DNA of 54,652 bases from JANPJV01 sp031425695 (GCA_031425695.1 JANPJV010000220.1:1-54652), one strand, 5' to 3'. Counted from the stretch's first letter, positions 7,913-18,143 are shown. Made by a program: numbers and translations. Notes: generated by a model from the letters alone, not told the origin.

Positions 7913-9193
7913 CTACGCAGCTTCCGCCTTGGGCTTGCCAACCACCGCCGGCACCGCATGCGCGCGGATGAAGTCGCGGACTTCGGGGTAGACGACTTCG
8001 CGCCAGCGGCGGCCGCTGAAGATGCCGTAGTGGCCGGCGCCCTTGACAGTCAGGTGGCGTTTGTCGACCTCGCTGAGGCCGGTGCAGATGTCGTGGGCGG
8101 CCTGGGTCTGGCCGACGCCGGAGATGTCGTCGAGTTCGCCCTCGATGGTAAAGATCGCGGTGTTCTTGATGGCTTCCGGGGCGACCCGCTCGCCGTGGAC
8201 GAGCCACTGACCACGGGGCAGCTGATGTTCCTGGAACACGACCTTGATGGTGTCGAGGTAGTACTCGGCCGGCATGTCGAGCACGGCGTTGTACTCGTCG
8301 TAGAACTTCCGATGTGAGTCGGCATCCTCGAGATCGCCGCGCAGCAGGTCTTCGTAGAAATCCCAGTGCGATGACACGTGCCGGCTGGGGTTCATCGCCA
8401 GGAAGCCGGCGTGCTGCAGGAAGCCCGGATAGACCTTGCGGCCGTGGCCCGGATAGTTGCGCGGTACTTCATGGATGACGCTGTTCTTGAACCACGACAG
8501 CGGCTTGGTAGTGGCGAGGTCGTTGACCTGCGTCGGGCTCTTGCGGGTATCGATCGGTCCGCCCATCAGGGTCAGCGTGCGCGGCAATGCCTCGCCTGCG
8601 CTCGCCATCAGCGAAACCGCAGCAAGCACCGGGACGGTCGGCTGGCAGACACTGATCACATGCAGCCGCTCGGCACCGATGTGCGCGATGAACTCGCGGA
8701 TGTAGTCGACATAGTCGTCGAGGTGGAACGCACCCTTGTCGGCCGGCACCATGCGCGCGTCGACCCAGTCGGTGATGTAGACCTTGTGGTCGCGCAGCAG
8801 GGTGCGCACGGTATCGCGCAACAACGTCGAGTGGTGTCCCGACAGCGGCGCCACCACCAGCACAATCGGGTCGTCCTTGAGATCGGCGACCGTCTGCGGA
8901 TCATCGGTGAAACGCTTGAAGCGGATCAGGTTGCAGAAAGGCTTGGCCAACGCGGTGAATTCGACCACCGGCACTTCATGGCCATGCGACTCGATGCTGC
9001 GGATCCCGAACTCGGGTTTCTCGTAGTCCTTGCCGATGCGATACATGAGCTCGTAGGTTGCCGCAATTCGCGTCGCCCCCGGCAGCTTGGACAGCACACT
9101 CGAATTCTGCGAAAACATCTTCGCCGCGGCATCCGAGAAAGCCACGAACGGGCTCATCAGCGAGCGCTGAAACTCATGAAAGTGATAAAGCAT
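7913..9193 (-). CDS. phaZ: Intracellular polyhydroxyalkanoate (PHB) depolymerase
   Basis: A 426-residue cytoplasmic depolymerase that mobilises stored poly(3-hydroxybutyrate) granules to hydroxybutyrate. It starts MLYHFHEFQRSLMSP, typical of the PhaZ intracellular family, and its nucleophile is the cysteine in ISVCQPTVP, Cys183, matching the Cys nucleophile at about the same position of Cupriavidus PhaZ1. Other family marks are VVAPLSGHHSTLLRDTV (about 113-129), YITDWVDAR (139-147) and a C-terminal GAGHYGIFSGRRWR with the catalytic His. No phaC, phaA or phaB is in the window, so synthesis is encoded elsewhere. The stop codon TAG is followed by GCC in a GTAGGCC context resembling a family A repeat edge. 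Confidence 0.92.
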   Translation of the reverse strand: MLYHFHEFQRSLMSPFVAFSDAAAKMFSQNSSVLSKLPGATRIAATYELMYRIGKDYEKPEFGIRSIESHGHEVPVVEFTALAKPFCNLIRFKRFTDDPQTVADLKDDPIVLVVAPLSGHHSTLLRDTVRTLLRDHKVYITDWVDARMVPADKGAFHLDDYVDYIREFIAHIGAERLHVISVCQPTVPVLAAVSLMASAGEALPRTLTLMGGPIDTRKSPTQVNDLATTKPLSWFKNSVIHEVPRNYPGHGRKVYPGFLQHAGFLAMNPSRHVSSHWDFYEDLLRGDLEDADSHRKFYDEYNAVLDMPAEYYLDTIKVVFQEHQLPRGQWLVHGERVAPEAIKNTAIFTIEGELDDISGVGQTQAAHDICTGLSEVDKRHLTVKGAGHYGIFSGRRWREVVYPEVRDFIRAHAVPAVVGKPKAEAA

Positions 9194-9305
9194 GGCTGGC
9201 CTTCGCGTTGCGGGACCTCCGCACCCATATGGTGCAGCGCAACAATAGAGTTATCCAGCCCCGCGTGAGGATGTTTACATTGGAGTGGCAAGCCAGGCAG
9301 CAGTA

Positions 9306-9395
9306 GTAGGTCATGTTGTCCGCGCAGCGGACTACTTGACGGCATTCGGTCGCCCAAATCGTCAAGTAGCTCGCTGCGCGAGCAACATGACCTAC
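9306..9395. repeat. Family A REP-like inverted pair, copy 2
   Basis: Two inverted units. The left hairpin is GTCCGC-GCA-GCGGAC and the right unit hairpin is GCTCGC-GCA-GCGAGC read on the minus strand. The outer GTAGGTCATGTTG and inner TACTTGACG blocks are conserved. It lies between the start of phaZ and the stop of the DegP/DegQ-like gene, both on the minus strand. Confidence 0.9.
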
Positions 9396-9467
9396 AACAG
9401 CGCGCCGGTGCTGCGCAGAGCGGGCGAGCACCCAATCCGGGCGGAAGTCGCAGACTTCCGCACGAAA

Positions 9468-10949
9468 CTATTCCTCCGGCTCCAAGACCACGAACAGCGA
9501 GCCTTCCCGCCGGCGGATGAGCATCAGCGTGGGGTCGCCGGCTTCCTGGGCGCCCAGGGCCGCGCGCAGGTCTTTGATCGAATTGACTTTCTTGCGGTTG
9601 ACCTCGACGATCACGTCGCCGCGGGTCAGGCCGCCGCGGGCGGCGACGCCGGGCTGAATGTCAGTGATCAGCACGCCGCCATCGATAGCGAGCTGCTCGC
9701 GTTGTTCTGCAGTCAGCTCCGACAGCGCGAGGCCGAGGCGGGTTTCGCGTGATTCGATGGGCGCGGCGCCAGGGCCGGGGACGCTCGCGGTGCGCTCTTC
9801 CTCGAGCTTGCCCAGGGTCACCGTAATGTTGCGTTTCTCGCCTTCGCGCAGGATCTCGAGCTCGGCCTTGGCGCCGACCGCCATCGCGCCGACCAGCGGC
9901 GGCAGCGCCCCGGAGCTCTCGAGAAGGCGCCCGTTGAAGCTCAGGATGATGTCGCCGCGCTGCACGCCAGCCTTGGCCGCCGGCCCATTTTCTTCGACCG
10001 TCGCAACGAGCGCACCGCGCGGACGATCGAGCCCGAACTGGCGGGCCAGGCGCTGGTCCACCGCCTGGAACTGAATCCCGAGGAAGCCGCGTTCGACGAA
10101 GCCCTTGTCGGCCAGCTGCGTGGCGATTGCGGTTGCGGTATTGATTGGCACGGCAAAGGAGAGCCCGATGTAGCCGCCGCTTCCGGAGAGGATCTGCGAG
10201 TTGATGCCGATCACCTCGCCGCGAATATTGAACAGTGGCCCGCCCGAATTGCCCGGGTTGACCGCAGCATCGGTCTGGATGAAGGGGACGTACTGCTCGC
10301 GCAACTGCCGCGCCGTGGCGCTGACGATCCCCTGGGTCGCGGTGTAGCTCATGCCGAAGGGCGCGCCGATCGCGAGCACCCATTCACCAACCTCGATCTG
10401 GTCCGAATTGCCCAGGCGGACGATGGGCAGGTTCTTGGCGTCGATCTCGATGACGGCGACATCGGTGCGCTCGTCGATGCCGAGCACCTTGGCCTTGAAC
10501 TCACGGTTGTCGGACAGCAGTACCTGCACCTCGTCTGCATCCTTGACCACATGCGCATTGGTCAGAATGCGGCCGCCGCTGCCGATGATGAAACCGGAAC
10601 CCGAACCACGGCGCTCGGGCGCCTGGCCACCGGGACTGCCCGGTTGGCCGGGCTGGCCGGGAATGCCGAAGCGGCGGAAAAATTCTTCCATCGGGTTGTT
10701 CTCATCGCCGAACTGCTGCTGCATGCGGCGATCGGAACCGCGGACGGCGATTTGCACCACCGCATCGCGGTTGCGGCGCACGATCTCGCGAAAATCGGGC
10801 AAGCCGACGCCGCCGGTGGAGACCGCGACCGGAGGCAGCTCGGCTGGCGGCGTGTTGGTCTGCGCGTCGCTGGGACCAGTCTTCAAATAGAGACCGATCC
10901 CGACGCTGAGCGCAAGTACGCTGACGAAAACACCAACTCGGTTGGACAT
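9468..10949 (-). CDS. DegP/DegQ-family periplasmic serine endoprotease (Do)
   Basis: A 493-residue HtrA protease that degrades or refolds damaged envelope proteins. The N-terminal hydrophobic segment (about 5-24) is a signal peptide or anchor. The trypsin-like domain has His133 (NAHVV), Asp163 (ERTDVAVIEID) and Ser235 (NPGNSGGPLF). Two PDZ domains follow: about 275-365 (GFLGIQFQAVD, VEENGPAAKAGVQRGDII) and 400-490 (VLITDIQPGVAARGGLTRGDVI). A Gly/Pro-rich loop (about 97-113) lies in the LA loop region. ATG at 10949 follows AGGGAT and starts the signal peptide; the open frame upstream has no such feature. It is divergent from tamA, fitting envelope biogenesis. Confidence 0.92.
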   Translation of the reverse strand: MSNRVGVFVSVLALSVGIGLYLKTGPSDAQTNTPPAELPPVAVSTGGVGLPDFREIVRRNRDAVVQIAVRGSDRRMQQQFGDENNPMEEFFRRFGIPGQPGQPGSPGGQAPERRGSGSGFIIGSGGRILTNAHVVKDADEVQVLLSDNREFKAKVLGIDERTDVAVIEIDAKNLPIVRLGNSDQIEVGEWVLAIGAPFGMSYTATQGIVSATARQLREQYVPFIQTDAAVNPGNSGGPLFNIRGEVIGINSQILSGSGGYIGLSFAVPINTATAIATQLADKGFVERGFLGIQFQAVDQRLARQFGLDRPRGALVATVEENGPAAKAGVQRGDIILSFNGRLLESSGALPPLVGAMAVGAKAELEILREGEKRNITVTLGKLEEERTASVPGPGAAPIESRETRLGLALSELTAEQREQLAIDGGVLITDIQPGVAARGGLTRGDVIVEVNRKKVNSIKDLRAALGAQEAGDPTLMLIRRREGSLFVVLEPEE

Positions 10950-11186
10950 GGGTAGATCCCTGTTTCTTGGAAAGGCAAGACGAGGTCTTAGACCGCACGG
11001 ATGGCGCAGGTTCCGAACAGGCGGTCGGCAATCAGCGCGGCTTAACGACTCGACAACACTCCCGAATCTGGGTGCGCCGTGCGTGGCTTTCAAGCGTTGC
11101 GCCATTCGCGCGCCTTTGTCGCGCATGCCGCCAGAATCATCACGCCGCGCGTGCACGAGGTTCGCGCAGGCAACGCATGGAAGGCT

Positions 11187-13025
11187 ATGGTTCCACGGAT
11201 GGGAAGCTCGACTCTGGGGATACGGAAAGGCATTTGGCGCGCACGCCTCGGCTTGCTGTGCCTGGCGCTGGCAACCAGCAGCGGGTGTGCACTCTTCACC
11301 GGTGAGCGCGATGCCCCTGAAGAAGAAGGCAGCGAGCGGCGCTCACGCGACCGCAGCGCTCAACGTGTCCGCGTGTTCATTCGCGGCATCCAGGGGGAGC
11401 GCCGTACCGCGGCGTCGAGCGCGATCGAGCTCAAGGGATTGATGAGCCGCACCGATGCCAGCGACGCGCTGATCCGTCGCGTGCACGGGCGTGCGCACCA
11501 GCAAATAAAGACCGCGCTGCAGCCGTTGGGCTACTACCACGCGAACGTCACCAGCACGCTGGAGCTCAATGGGCGCACCTGGTTCGCGCGTTTCGTAATC
11601 GACCCGGGTCCGCCGACGACCGTCGCCGAGCTCGATGTGAGCGTCACCCCGGCGGCCGATACCGATGCGACGGTGAAACGCGCGGTCGACGAGTTCGTGC
11701 CCAAGGTCGGCAGCATCATCGACCATCGGGTCTACGAGGCGAGCAAGAACCGCATTGCCGATGCACTCGCCGAGCGTGGCTATCTCGACGCCGAGGCGAC
11801 CGAGCACGCGGTGGCGATTCGCCTGGCCGACCACAGCGCGCGCGTCGAGGTCGGGTTCCTGTCCGGGGAGCGTTACCGGTTCGGCGCGACTCGTTTCGAA
11901 GGCGCACACCTGCCGGTCGACGTGCTGGCTGGCTATCAACCCTACGAAGCTGGCCAGCCCTATCGCCAGGACCGCCTGCTCGAGTTGCAGCAGCGCCTGC
12001 TGGACAGCGACTACTTTGGCGAAGTGGAGATCGAGACAGATCGCGAAAACGCCGTCGGGACGACTGTACCGATCGTCGTACGCACGACGCCGGCGAAGCG
12101 CAACGTCTATTCCGGCGGCGTCTCCTACGGCACCGACAGCGGGCTCGGCGTGCAGGGCGGACTGACCCGGCGCTGGGTCAACGAGCGTGGCCACAAATTC
12201 ACGGCTGGCGCGGAAATCAGCCAGCGCCTCAAGGTGCTCGGCACCCAGTACCTGATTCCGATCCCGGCCAAGGACCGGCGCGCCTGGAGCCTGTCGCTCG
12301 GTTATCGCGACGAGGAAACGGAGACGTCGACGCAAGAGCTTGCAACCGGCTTGCTCGCCCGCCAGCGCGAAGACCGTGAAGGCTCGCTGATCTATGGGAT
12401 TGGCGTACAGAGCGGCGATTTCATCATCGGCGAACTGCCCGGTTCGAGCACGCTCATCTATCCGGAAGTGCGCTGGACGCGGCGGCTGGTCGATGATTTC
12501 TTGAACCCGCGCGAAGGCTTCGCGATCGCGGCCGAAGCGCGTGCGGCGCCCTCCGGCTTCGGCGATGCCGCGTTCGCCCAGCTGCGCGCTGACGCGCGGC
12601 TGCTGCGCCCGGTCGGCGAGCAGGATCGCTGGTTCGTGCGCCTGCAGCTCGGCGCGCTGTGGACCGATGATTTCGCGGCAATGCCGCCGACCTTGCGCTA
12701 CTTCGCGGGCGGCGACCGCAGCCTGCGCGGCTTCGGCTACCAGACGCTCGGACCGCCAAATGAGCTCGGCAACGTGGCCGGCGGACGCTATCTCGCCATC
12801 GGCACGTTCGAGTACGAGCGCCATCTCACCGGCGCCTTCGGCCTCGCCGGTTTCGTCGACGCCGGCAACGCCTTCAACGCCGGCGACTTCAATCTCGCCG
12901 TTGGCGCCGGCCTGGGCCTGCGCTGGCGTTCACCGCTGGGTCTCGTGCGCCTGGACCTCGCGCATCCGTTCAAGGGCGATGGCAAGGGCCTGCGCCTGCA
13001 CTTGCTGATCGGGCCGGAGCTATGA
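11187..13025 (+). CDS. tamA: TamA, Omp85-family outer-membrane translocation module
   Basis: A protein of about 612 residues. TamA is the outer-membrane partner of TamB in a system for assembly of some outer-membrane proteins and phospholipid transport. After an N-terminal hydrophobic signal segment ending near SSGCALF come POTRA-like repeats (YHANVTSTLELNGRTWFARFVIDPGPP, SGERYRFGATRFEG), then a 16-strand-type Omp85 barrel with GGDRSLRGFGYQTLGP (the Omp85 GDxxxRGF signature) and a terminal strand GLRWRSPLGLVRLDLAHPF. The stop overlaps the tamB start as ATGA, so the two are co-translated. Start choice is uncertain: ATG at 11187 has GGAAGG close by; ATG at 11199 is an alternative. Confidence 0.9.
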   Translation: MVPRMGSSTLGIRKGIWRARLGLLCLALATSSGCALFTGERDAPEEEGSERRSRDRSAQRVRVFIRGIQGERRTAASSAIELKGLMSRTDASDALIRRVHGRAHQQIKTALQPLGYYHANVTSTLELNGRTWFARFVIDPGPPTTVAELDVSVTPAADTDATVKRAVDEFVPKVGSIIDHRVYEASKNRIADALAERGYLDAEATEHAVAIRLADHSARVEVGFLSGERYRFGATRFEGAHLPVDVLAGYQPYEAGQPYRQDRLLELQQRLLDSDYFGEVEIETDRENAVGTTVPIVVRTTPAKRNVYSGGVSYGTDSGLGVQGGLTRRWVNERGHKFTAGAEISQRLKVLGTQYLIPIPAKDRRAWSLSLGYRDEETETSTQELATGLLARQREDREGSLIYGIGVQSGDFIIGELPGSSTLIYPEVRWTRRLVDDFLNPREGFAIAAEARAAPSGFGDAAFAQLRADARLLRPVGEQDRWFVRLQLGALWTDDFAAMPPTLRYFAGGDRSLRGFGYQTLGPPNELGNVAGGRYLAIGTFEYERHLTGAFGLAGFVDAGNAFNAGDFNLAVGAGLGLRWRSPLGLVRLDLAHPFKGDGKGLRLHLLIGPEL

Positions 13026-16000
13026 GGCGCTGGCGGCGCTGGCTCGGCTTCGGTGCGCTGGCGGCGCTGCTGACGCTGCTAGGCTTCTTCCTGTTCGTGC
13101 TCTACACCGAGGCCGGGCTCTCCTGGCTGCTGGCCAGCGGCCTGCGCGGCAGTGGCGGCAGCTTCGAAGCCGGCGCCGTGCGCGGCAACCTGGCCTCGGG
13201 TTACGAGATCGACGACGCCGTGATCGAGCTGCCCGCCGTGCGTATTTCGGCCAGGCAGATCCGCGCCGAGGTCAAGCCATTCCGGCTGCTGCGCGGTGTA
13301 TTGCAAGTCGATTCGCTGCTGCTCGACCAGGCGGTGTACACGATCAAGCCGGCGCCGGCCAATCCGGGCGAGCGCCAGCCGCTGCCCAAGCTCGATCTCC
13401 CATTCGACCTGTTGTTGCGGCAGCTCGAGCTGCGCAACAACGCCGTGGAGCTCGCATCGGCGGAGGCTGGCCCGGCGGGCGAAGCGCCGCGCCAGTTCCA
13501 GTTCTCCGCGGGTGCCGAAGAGATTTCGATCATCAGTGGCAAGCTCGGGGTCAAAGGCCTGGCCTTCAGCCACGGCGAGTTTGCGGTCAGCGCGAGTGGC
13601 GCCGTCGATACGCTGTCCGGCTGGGCCGGCGAGATCGAGAGCGAAGGCGAGTGGAGCCTGCCGGAAGTTGCGCACCGTGCACGGCTCAAGCTCTCCGGCG
13701 ACACCGAGAAGGTCGACCTCGGATTCCAGCTCGGCGAGAGCGGCGCAGTGGTCAATCTCGAGGCACGCTTCGATCGACCGATGGACGCTGCTGGTATTGA
13801 TGGACGGTTGCGCGTGGAAGGCTTCGACCCGGCGAGCTTCGGACTGGAGCTGCCGATCAAGCGGCTCGACCTGAACCTCGAGTTTCTCTGGAGCGATAGC
13901 AGACTCGATGTAAGCGGGCCGATCAGTGTCGATGGACAGCCCATGGACCTGCTCGCCAACGGGCTCGCACTGCGCGGCGAGACCCTCGAAATCGGTGGGT
14001 TCATGCTGGCCTCGCCGCAAATCGGCAGGCTTTCGGGCAGCGGCGAATGGCCACTTTCGCCAAGCGCACCGCCGGGCAAGCTCACGCTGGAAGCGGCCGG
14101 GCTCTGGCTCGGCGATTGGCGCGTCGCGCCGGTGGGCGAAATCCCGCGCATCACCAGCAAGCTCGATCTCACCGGGAACCTCGAACGGTGGCAGGCGCAG
14201 CTGGCTGGCGACTGGACGTACGGAGAGCGCAGCGGCAGGCTCAAGCTCAGCGTGGACGGCAACGACGAGCGCCTCGAGTTCGCCCCCTCGCGCATCGAGA
14301 TGGGGACCAGCGCGATCGATCTTTCGGGCGAGCTTTCCCTCGGCGAAACGCGCGAGTTCGCCCTGGATCTGGCGCTCGACGAAGTCGACCCGGCGCTGTT
14401 CGTTGCCGACTGGCCTGGGCACCTGGACGGCAAAGTCCGCTTGAGCGGTGCCCTGGGCGAGATCCCGCGCTGGCGCCTCGATGTGGAAACGCTCACCGGC
14501 CAGCTGCGCGAGCAGCCGATCGATGCGCGCGGCAGCATTGCCGGCGCTGGAACGACGATCGATCTCGGTGATCTCGAGCTTGCCTGGGGCGGTGCCGGCG
14601 CGCGCCTCAGCGTGCCGACGGAAGGCGAGCTCGCGGTCGACCTGACCAACTTCGACTTATCCCAGCTCGGGCCCTATGAAGGGCTGGCCAGTGGCCAACT
14701 GTCCTGGCGGCCGGGCGCGGATCTGCTGGCTTCCAGCCGGGCGTCGCTGCAGGTCAAGGACATCCTGATCGCCGGTGTGCGCAGCGCCAGTGCGCGCGTC
14801 ACCAAGCGCGCGGATTTCCAGCTTGAACTGGTGGCGTCCAGCCTTGGCGTCGGCAAGCTCGTCGTCGATGAATTGAAGCTCACCAGCACTGGCACGGCCG
14901 CCGCACACGAGCTCATCGTAGTCGCGCAATCATCGCGCGCGCGCCTCGAGCTCACGCTGCGCGGCACCTGGGCAGCACCCGCCTGGGACGGTGCGATCAC
15001 GCGTGCCGAGCTCGCCGAAAAAGGCGGCAGTCAATGGAAACTGGACCAGCCGGCCGGGTTACGCTTCGAGGGAACGCAGCTCGCGCTACAGCCCGTGTGC
15101 CTGAGCTCGGGCGATGCGCGCATCTGCACCGGGGTCAATCGCGACGAGGTCGCCACCACGATCGATCTTCGCAGTAGCGCCTTCCCTTTGGCGCAGCTCA
15201 ACGCCTGGTTCCCGGACAGCGGCGTGGAGCTCGGCGGCAAGCTCGAGGGCGGCGGTCGGATCGCATTCAAAGCCGACGGCAAGACGGGTGGCGCGCTCGA
15301 TTTTACGATCCGCGAGGGCAGCGTCCGCGGTGAAGGCACCTACGAGCAGGCCATTCCTTTCGATGGCACGCTGCGCTTCGACAGCGCCGCGGGCGCGCTC
15401 GACGCGAGCTTGCGTCTGCCCGAACACGGCAGCGTCGAGGTCTACGCTACCGGGCTCGGCAGCGAGGGTTCGAGCGCCTGCGTAGACGCTGCAGCGCGGG
15501 TGCGCGCCGCGCGCCAGGAGGCCGATGTGGACCCGACCTTGCGCGACAGCGGAGCCGAGCTCGCTGCCGCCTGCGGCTCACAGGCGCAGGTGCGTGCGCG
15601 CGTCGACATCACCGACCTCAGTTTCGTCGATGGCGTCACCGCCGAGATCCAGAGCGTGCGCGGCAGCCTCACAGGAGAGCTCAGCGGCCCGCTCAATGAC
15701 CCGCTCGCCGTGCGTGGTTCGCTCGAGTCCTCTGGCCTGCAATTCGAGCTGCCCGCGCTCGGGCTACGCGCGACTTCCGGCAAGGTGGTGGCGACACTCG
15801 CAGGCGATCGCCAGCTCAAGCTCGATGGCAAATTCGCGATCGCACCCGGCGAGCTCATCCTCGAAGGCGTGGTCGGGCTCGGCGACGGCGCGTTGACCGA
15901 GCTCACCATCAAGGCCAACAACGCGGGGCTCGTCGACTTGCCGGCGGTGCGCCTGGCTGGCGACACCAACTTCGTCGTGACCCGCCGCGATGGCGGCTTC

Positions 16001-16819
16001 GCGATCGAAGGCGGCATCCTGCTGCGAAACGGCCGCATCGATCTCGATCGGTTTGCGCCCGACGTGCCACCGTCCGAAGACGTGTTCATCGAAGACGCGC
16101 CGCCCACCGAGGCCGGGCCGCCGATCCACGCCGATATCAGCATCGCCTTCATTCAGGCGGTCGACCTGCGCGGCTACGGCCTGGAAGGCACGCTTGGCGG
16201 CGGGCTGCGCATTACCCAGCGGCCGGGCTCGCGCACGCTGGCGCAGGGCGAGCTCACGGCCAGTGGCGTGTACAACGCATACGGGCAGAAGCTGAACCTC
16301 GAGAAAGGCCGCATGATCTTCAGCGGCGGGCGCGCCGACAATCCGCGCTTCGACCTGCTCGCAGTCAAGCGCGTCAACCGCCAGCGCGTCGGCGTGCGCG
16401 TGCGCGGCAACGTCCGGCGTCCCCTGGCCACGCTCTACTCCGATCCCAACCTCGACCAATCTGAAACGCTCGCGTACCTCGTGCTCGGCCGCTCGCTCTC
16501 GACCGCCAGCGGCGCCGATGGCCAGCGCCTCGGCGAATACGCCGACGCCCTCGAAACCGCCGGCGGCAACCTCATCGCCGGAAGCATCGGCAAGCGCCTC
16601 GGCCTGTCGGCGGGCGTCGAAAGCTTGGGGTCAGCCATCGGCTCCGCGCTGGTCGTCGGCAAGTACCTCTCGCCCCGCTTCTTCGTCGGCTACGGCACCT
16701 CCCTTCTCGACGCCACCCAACTCGTCATCCTGCGCTACCAGTTCACCGAAAACATCGACCTCGAGCTCATCAGCGGCCGCGAACAGAAGGCATCGGTGAG
16801 CTGGCGGACCGAGCGGTGA
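13022..16819 (+). CDS. tamB: TamB, inner-membrane-anchored AsmA-like translocation protein
   Basis: A 1265-residue protein with one N-terminal transmembrane helix (FGALAALLTLLGFFLFVLY, about 9-27) and a very long periplasmic region of repeating beta strands typical of TamB/DUF490, forming a bridge between inner membrane and TamA. The C-terminal TamB domain is clear: GLEGTLGGGLRITQRPGS, LTASGVYNAYGQKLNLEKG, RMIFSGGRADNPRFDLLAVK, LYSDPNLDQSETLAYLVLGR, and a final strand KASVSWRTER. Length is typical of the family. It starts 4 bp inside tamA, a strong sign of operon coupling. Confidence 0.93.
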   Translation: MRRWRRWLGFGALAALLTLLGFFLFVLYTEAGLSWLLASGLRGSGGSFEAGAVRGNLASGYEIDDAVIELPAVRISARQIRAEVKPFRLLRGVLQVDSLLLDQAVYTIKPAPANPGERQPLPKLDLPFDLLLRQLELRNNAVELASAEAGPAGEAPRQFQFSAGAEEISIISGKLGVKGLAFSHGEFAVSASGAVDTLSGWAGEIESEGEWSLPEVAHRARLKLSGDTEKVDLGFQLGESGAVVNLEARFDRPMDAAGIDGRLRVEGFDPASFGLELPIKRLDLNLEFLWSDSRLDVSGPISVDGQPMDLLANGLALRGETLEIGGFMLASPQIGRLSGSGEWPLSPSAPPGKLTLEAAGLWLGDWRVAPVGEIPRITSKLDLTGNLERWQAQLAGDWTYGERSGRLKLSVDGNDERLEFAPSRIEMGTSAIDLSGELSLGETREFALDLALDEVDPALFVADWPGHLDGKVRLSGALGEIPRWRLDVETLTGQLREQPIDARGSIAGAGTTIDLGDLELAWGGAGARLSVPTEGELAVDLTNFDLSQLGPYEGLASGQLSWRPGADLLASSRASLQVKDILIAGVRSASARVTKRADFQLELVASSLGVGKLVVDELKLTSTGTAAAHELIVVAQSSRARLELTLRGTWAAPAWDGAITRAELAEKGGSQWKLDQPAGLRFEGTQLALQPVCLSSGDARICTGVNRDEVATTIDLRSSAFPLAQLNAWFPDSGVELGGKLEGGGRIAFKADGKTGGALDFTIREGSVRGEGTYEQAIPFDGTLRFDSAAGALDASLRLPEHGSVEVYATGLGSEGSSACVDAAARVRAARQEADVDPTLRDSGAELAAACGSQAQVRARVDITDLSFVDGVTAEIQSVRGSLTGELSGPLNDPLAVRGSLESSGLQFELPALGLRATSGKVVATLAGDRQLKLDGKFAIAPGELILEGVVGLGDGALTELTIKANNAGLVDLPAVRLAGDTNFVVTRRDGGFAIEGGILLRNGRIDLDRFAPDVPPSEDVFIEDAPPTEAGPPIHADISIAFIQAVDLRGYGLEGTLGGGLRITQRPGSRTLAQGELTASGVYNAYGQKLNLEKGRMIFSGGRADNPRFDLLAVKRVNRQRVGVRVRGNVRRPLATLYSDPNLDQSETLAYLVLGRSLSTASGADGQRLGEYADALETAGGNLIAGSIGKRLGLSAGVESLGSAIGSALVVGKYLSPRFFVGYGTSLLDATQLVILRYQFTENIDLELISGREQKASVSWRTER

Positions 16820-16852
16820 GTTGCTGTGCGAATTCGTGCCCTGCTCGAAATT

Positions 16853-17071
16853 AAAAAAGCGGGACGGGAAGGAAGCGAAGGGAAAGCAGAAAGGTGGCGA
16901 AGGACAGCAGAGCAGGTTTTTACCTCGCCCTACGGTCGCAGCCTAGGATCCTCCCTTTTGAAGCACATGCCGATTTCGTCGTGCAGGCCCGCCAAGCAAA
17001 CAACCCATCCCTGAGAGCTTCCCTTCGCTTCCTTTCTGCTTCTCCTTCGCCTCCTTCCCATCCCGCTTTTT
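16853..17071. repeat. Family D long inverted repeat, copy 1
   Basis: Arms of about 51 bp (16853-16903 and 17021-17071) are nearly perfect reverse complements, separated by about 117 bp. Each arm begins AAAAAGCGGGA and contains repeated words such as GGAAGCGAAGG and AAGCAGAAAGG. It fills most of the 268-bp space between the convergent tamB and methyltransferase genes. The loop shows no gene. Confidence 0.85.
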
Positions 17072-17087
17072 CTAAAAGCCAAGCGAC

Positions 17088-18110
17088 TCAGCGCTTGACG
17101 AAGCGATAGTGCCCGACCAGCCATTGTTCGCCGCCGGCGTATCCGAACAGCTCGGCGCAGGCGAGATAGAAGATGCGCCAGCGTTGCAGCCAGATTGCTG
17201 AGTTCTCGGCGCCGTAGGTCGCCTTGAAGACAGCGAGGATTTCATTGCTGTGGGCGTCGGTGTTGGCGAGCCAGTGTTCGCTGGTCTGCTGGTAGTGGCG
17301 GCCGTTGACGCGCCACTGTTGTTCGATGCGGAGGTCGCGCTGGAAATACAGCAGGGTGTCGGCGGCGGGCATCAAGCCACCAGTGAAGAAGTAGCGGCCC
17401 ATCCAGTTGTCGTCTCCCGCGGTCTCGAACGGATACATGACCTCGCGGTGGACGAAGATGTGCACGAACAGCTTGCCGCCGGGCTTCAGCCACGAGGCAA
17501 TCCGCCCGAGCAGGATCTCGTAGTTGCGCATGTGCTCGAACATCTCGATCGACACGCAGCGGTCATAGGTAGACGGGTCGAGCTTGAGCTCATTGACGTC
17601 GCAGGTGATCACCCGCACATTGCCCAGGCCGCGCTCACGACAGCGCGCTTCGATGAACTCGCGCTGCGGCGCCGAGTTGCTCACCGCGGTGATGCGCGAG
17701 TTGGGAAAGTGCTCCGCCATCCACAGCGTCAGCGAGCCCCAGCCGCACCCGAGCTCCAACACTTCCTGCCCGTCGACGAGCTCCGCGCGCTCGTTGTAGA
17801 GCGCGAGCATGGCCTCCTCGGCGACGTCGAGCGACTCCGAGCCGGACTCATAGAAGCAACTCGAATACTTCAGTCGCTTGCCGAGACAACGCTGGAAGAA
17901 CGCCGGCGGCAGCTCGTAATGCTGCTCATTTGCGGCCTTCGTCTCGATCGCAATCGGCGCAGTCCGCAGGCCTTCGATCCGCTCCGAAAACCGCGCGTAC
18001 CAATCTCCCGCGTACTCATCCTTGAGCCGCTGCGCCGACAGACGCCGAATCCCGACGCGCGTCAAACCATCCGGCACCCAGCCTCGCTCACACAACTCGA
18101 TCAGACTCAT
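17088..18110 (-). CDS. Cyclopropane-fatty-acid-synthase-family SAM methyltransferase
   Basis: A 340-residue class I methyltransferase of the CFA synthase/mycolic acid cyclopropane synthase superfamily. NEQHYELPPAFF (61-72) is the CFA-type substrate motif, LELGCGWGS (118-126) is the SAM-binding motif I, ITAVSNSAPQREFIE and the VSIEMFEHMRNYE segment follow, and the C-terminus is aromatic rich. It lacks the N-terminal domain of Cfa and is most like the shorter branch that includes coclaurine-type methyltransferases. It begins the lipid cluster that runs to 24706 on the same strand and is the second such enzyme there, suggesting a methylated or otherwise modified fatty acid product. ATG at 18110 is chosen because upstream codons run into a family D repeat. 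Confidence 0.85.
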   Translation of the reverse strand: MSLIELCERGWVPDGLTRVGIRRLSAQRLKDEYAGDWYARFSERIEGLRTAPIAIETKAANEQHYELPPAFFQRCLGKRLKYSSCFYESGSESLDVAEEAMLALYNERAELVDGQEVLELGCGWGSLTLWMAEHFPNSRITAVSNSAPQREFIEARCRERGLGNVRVITCDVNELKLDPSTYDRCVSIEMFEHMRNYEILLGRIASWLKPGGKLFVHIFVHREVMYPFETAGDDNWMGRYFFTGGLMPAADTLLYFQRDLRIEQQWRVNGRHYQQTSEHWLANTDAHSNEILAVFKATYGAENSAIWLQRWRIFYLACAELFGYAGGEQWLVGHYRFVKR

Positions 18111-18143
18111 TCCAAGAAACACTCCGTTGTAACGCAAGTTTTG

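Noticed and set aside
11343..12824. 493-codon minus-strand reading frame opposite tamA
   Set aside because: Antisense shadow; the plus-strand frame has clear POTRA and Omp85 features.
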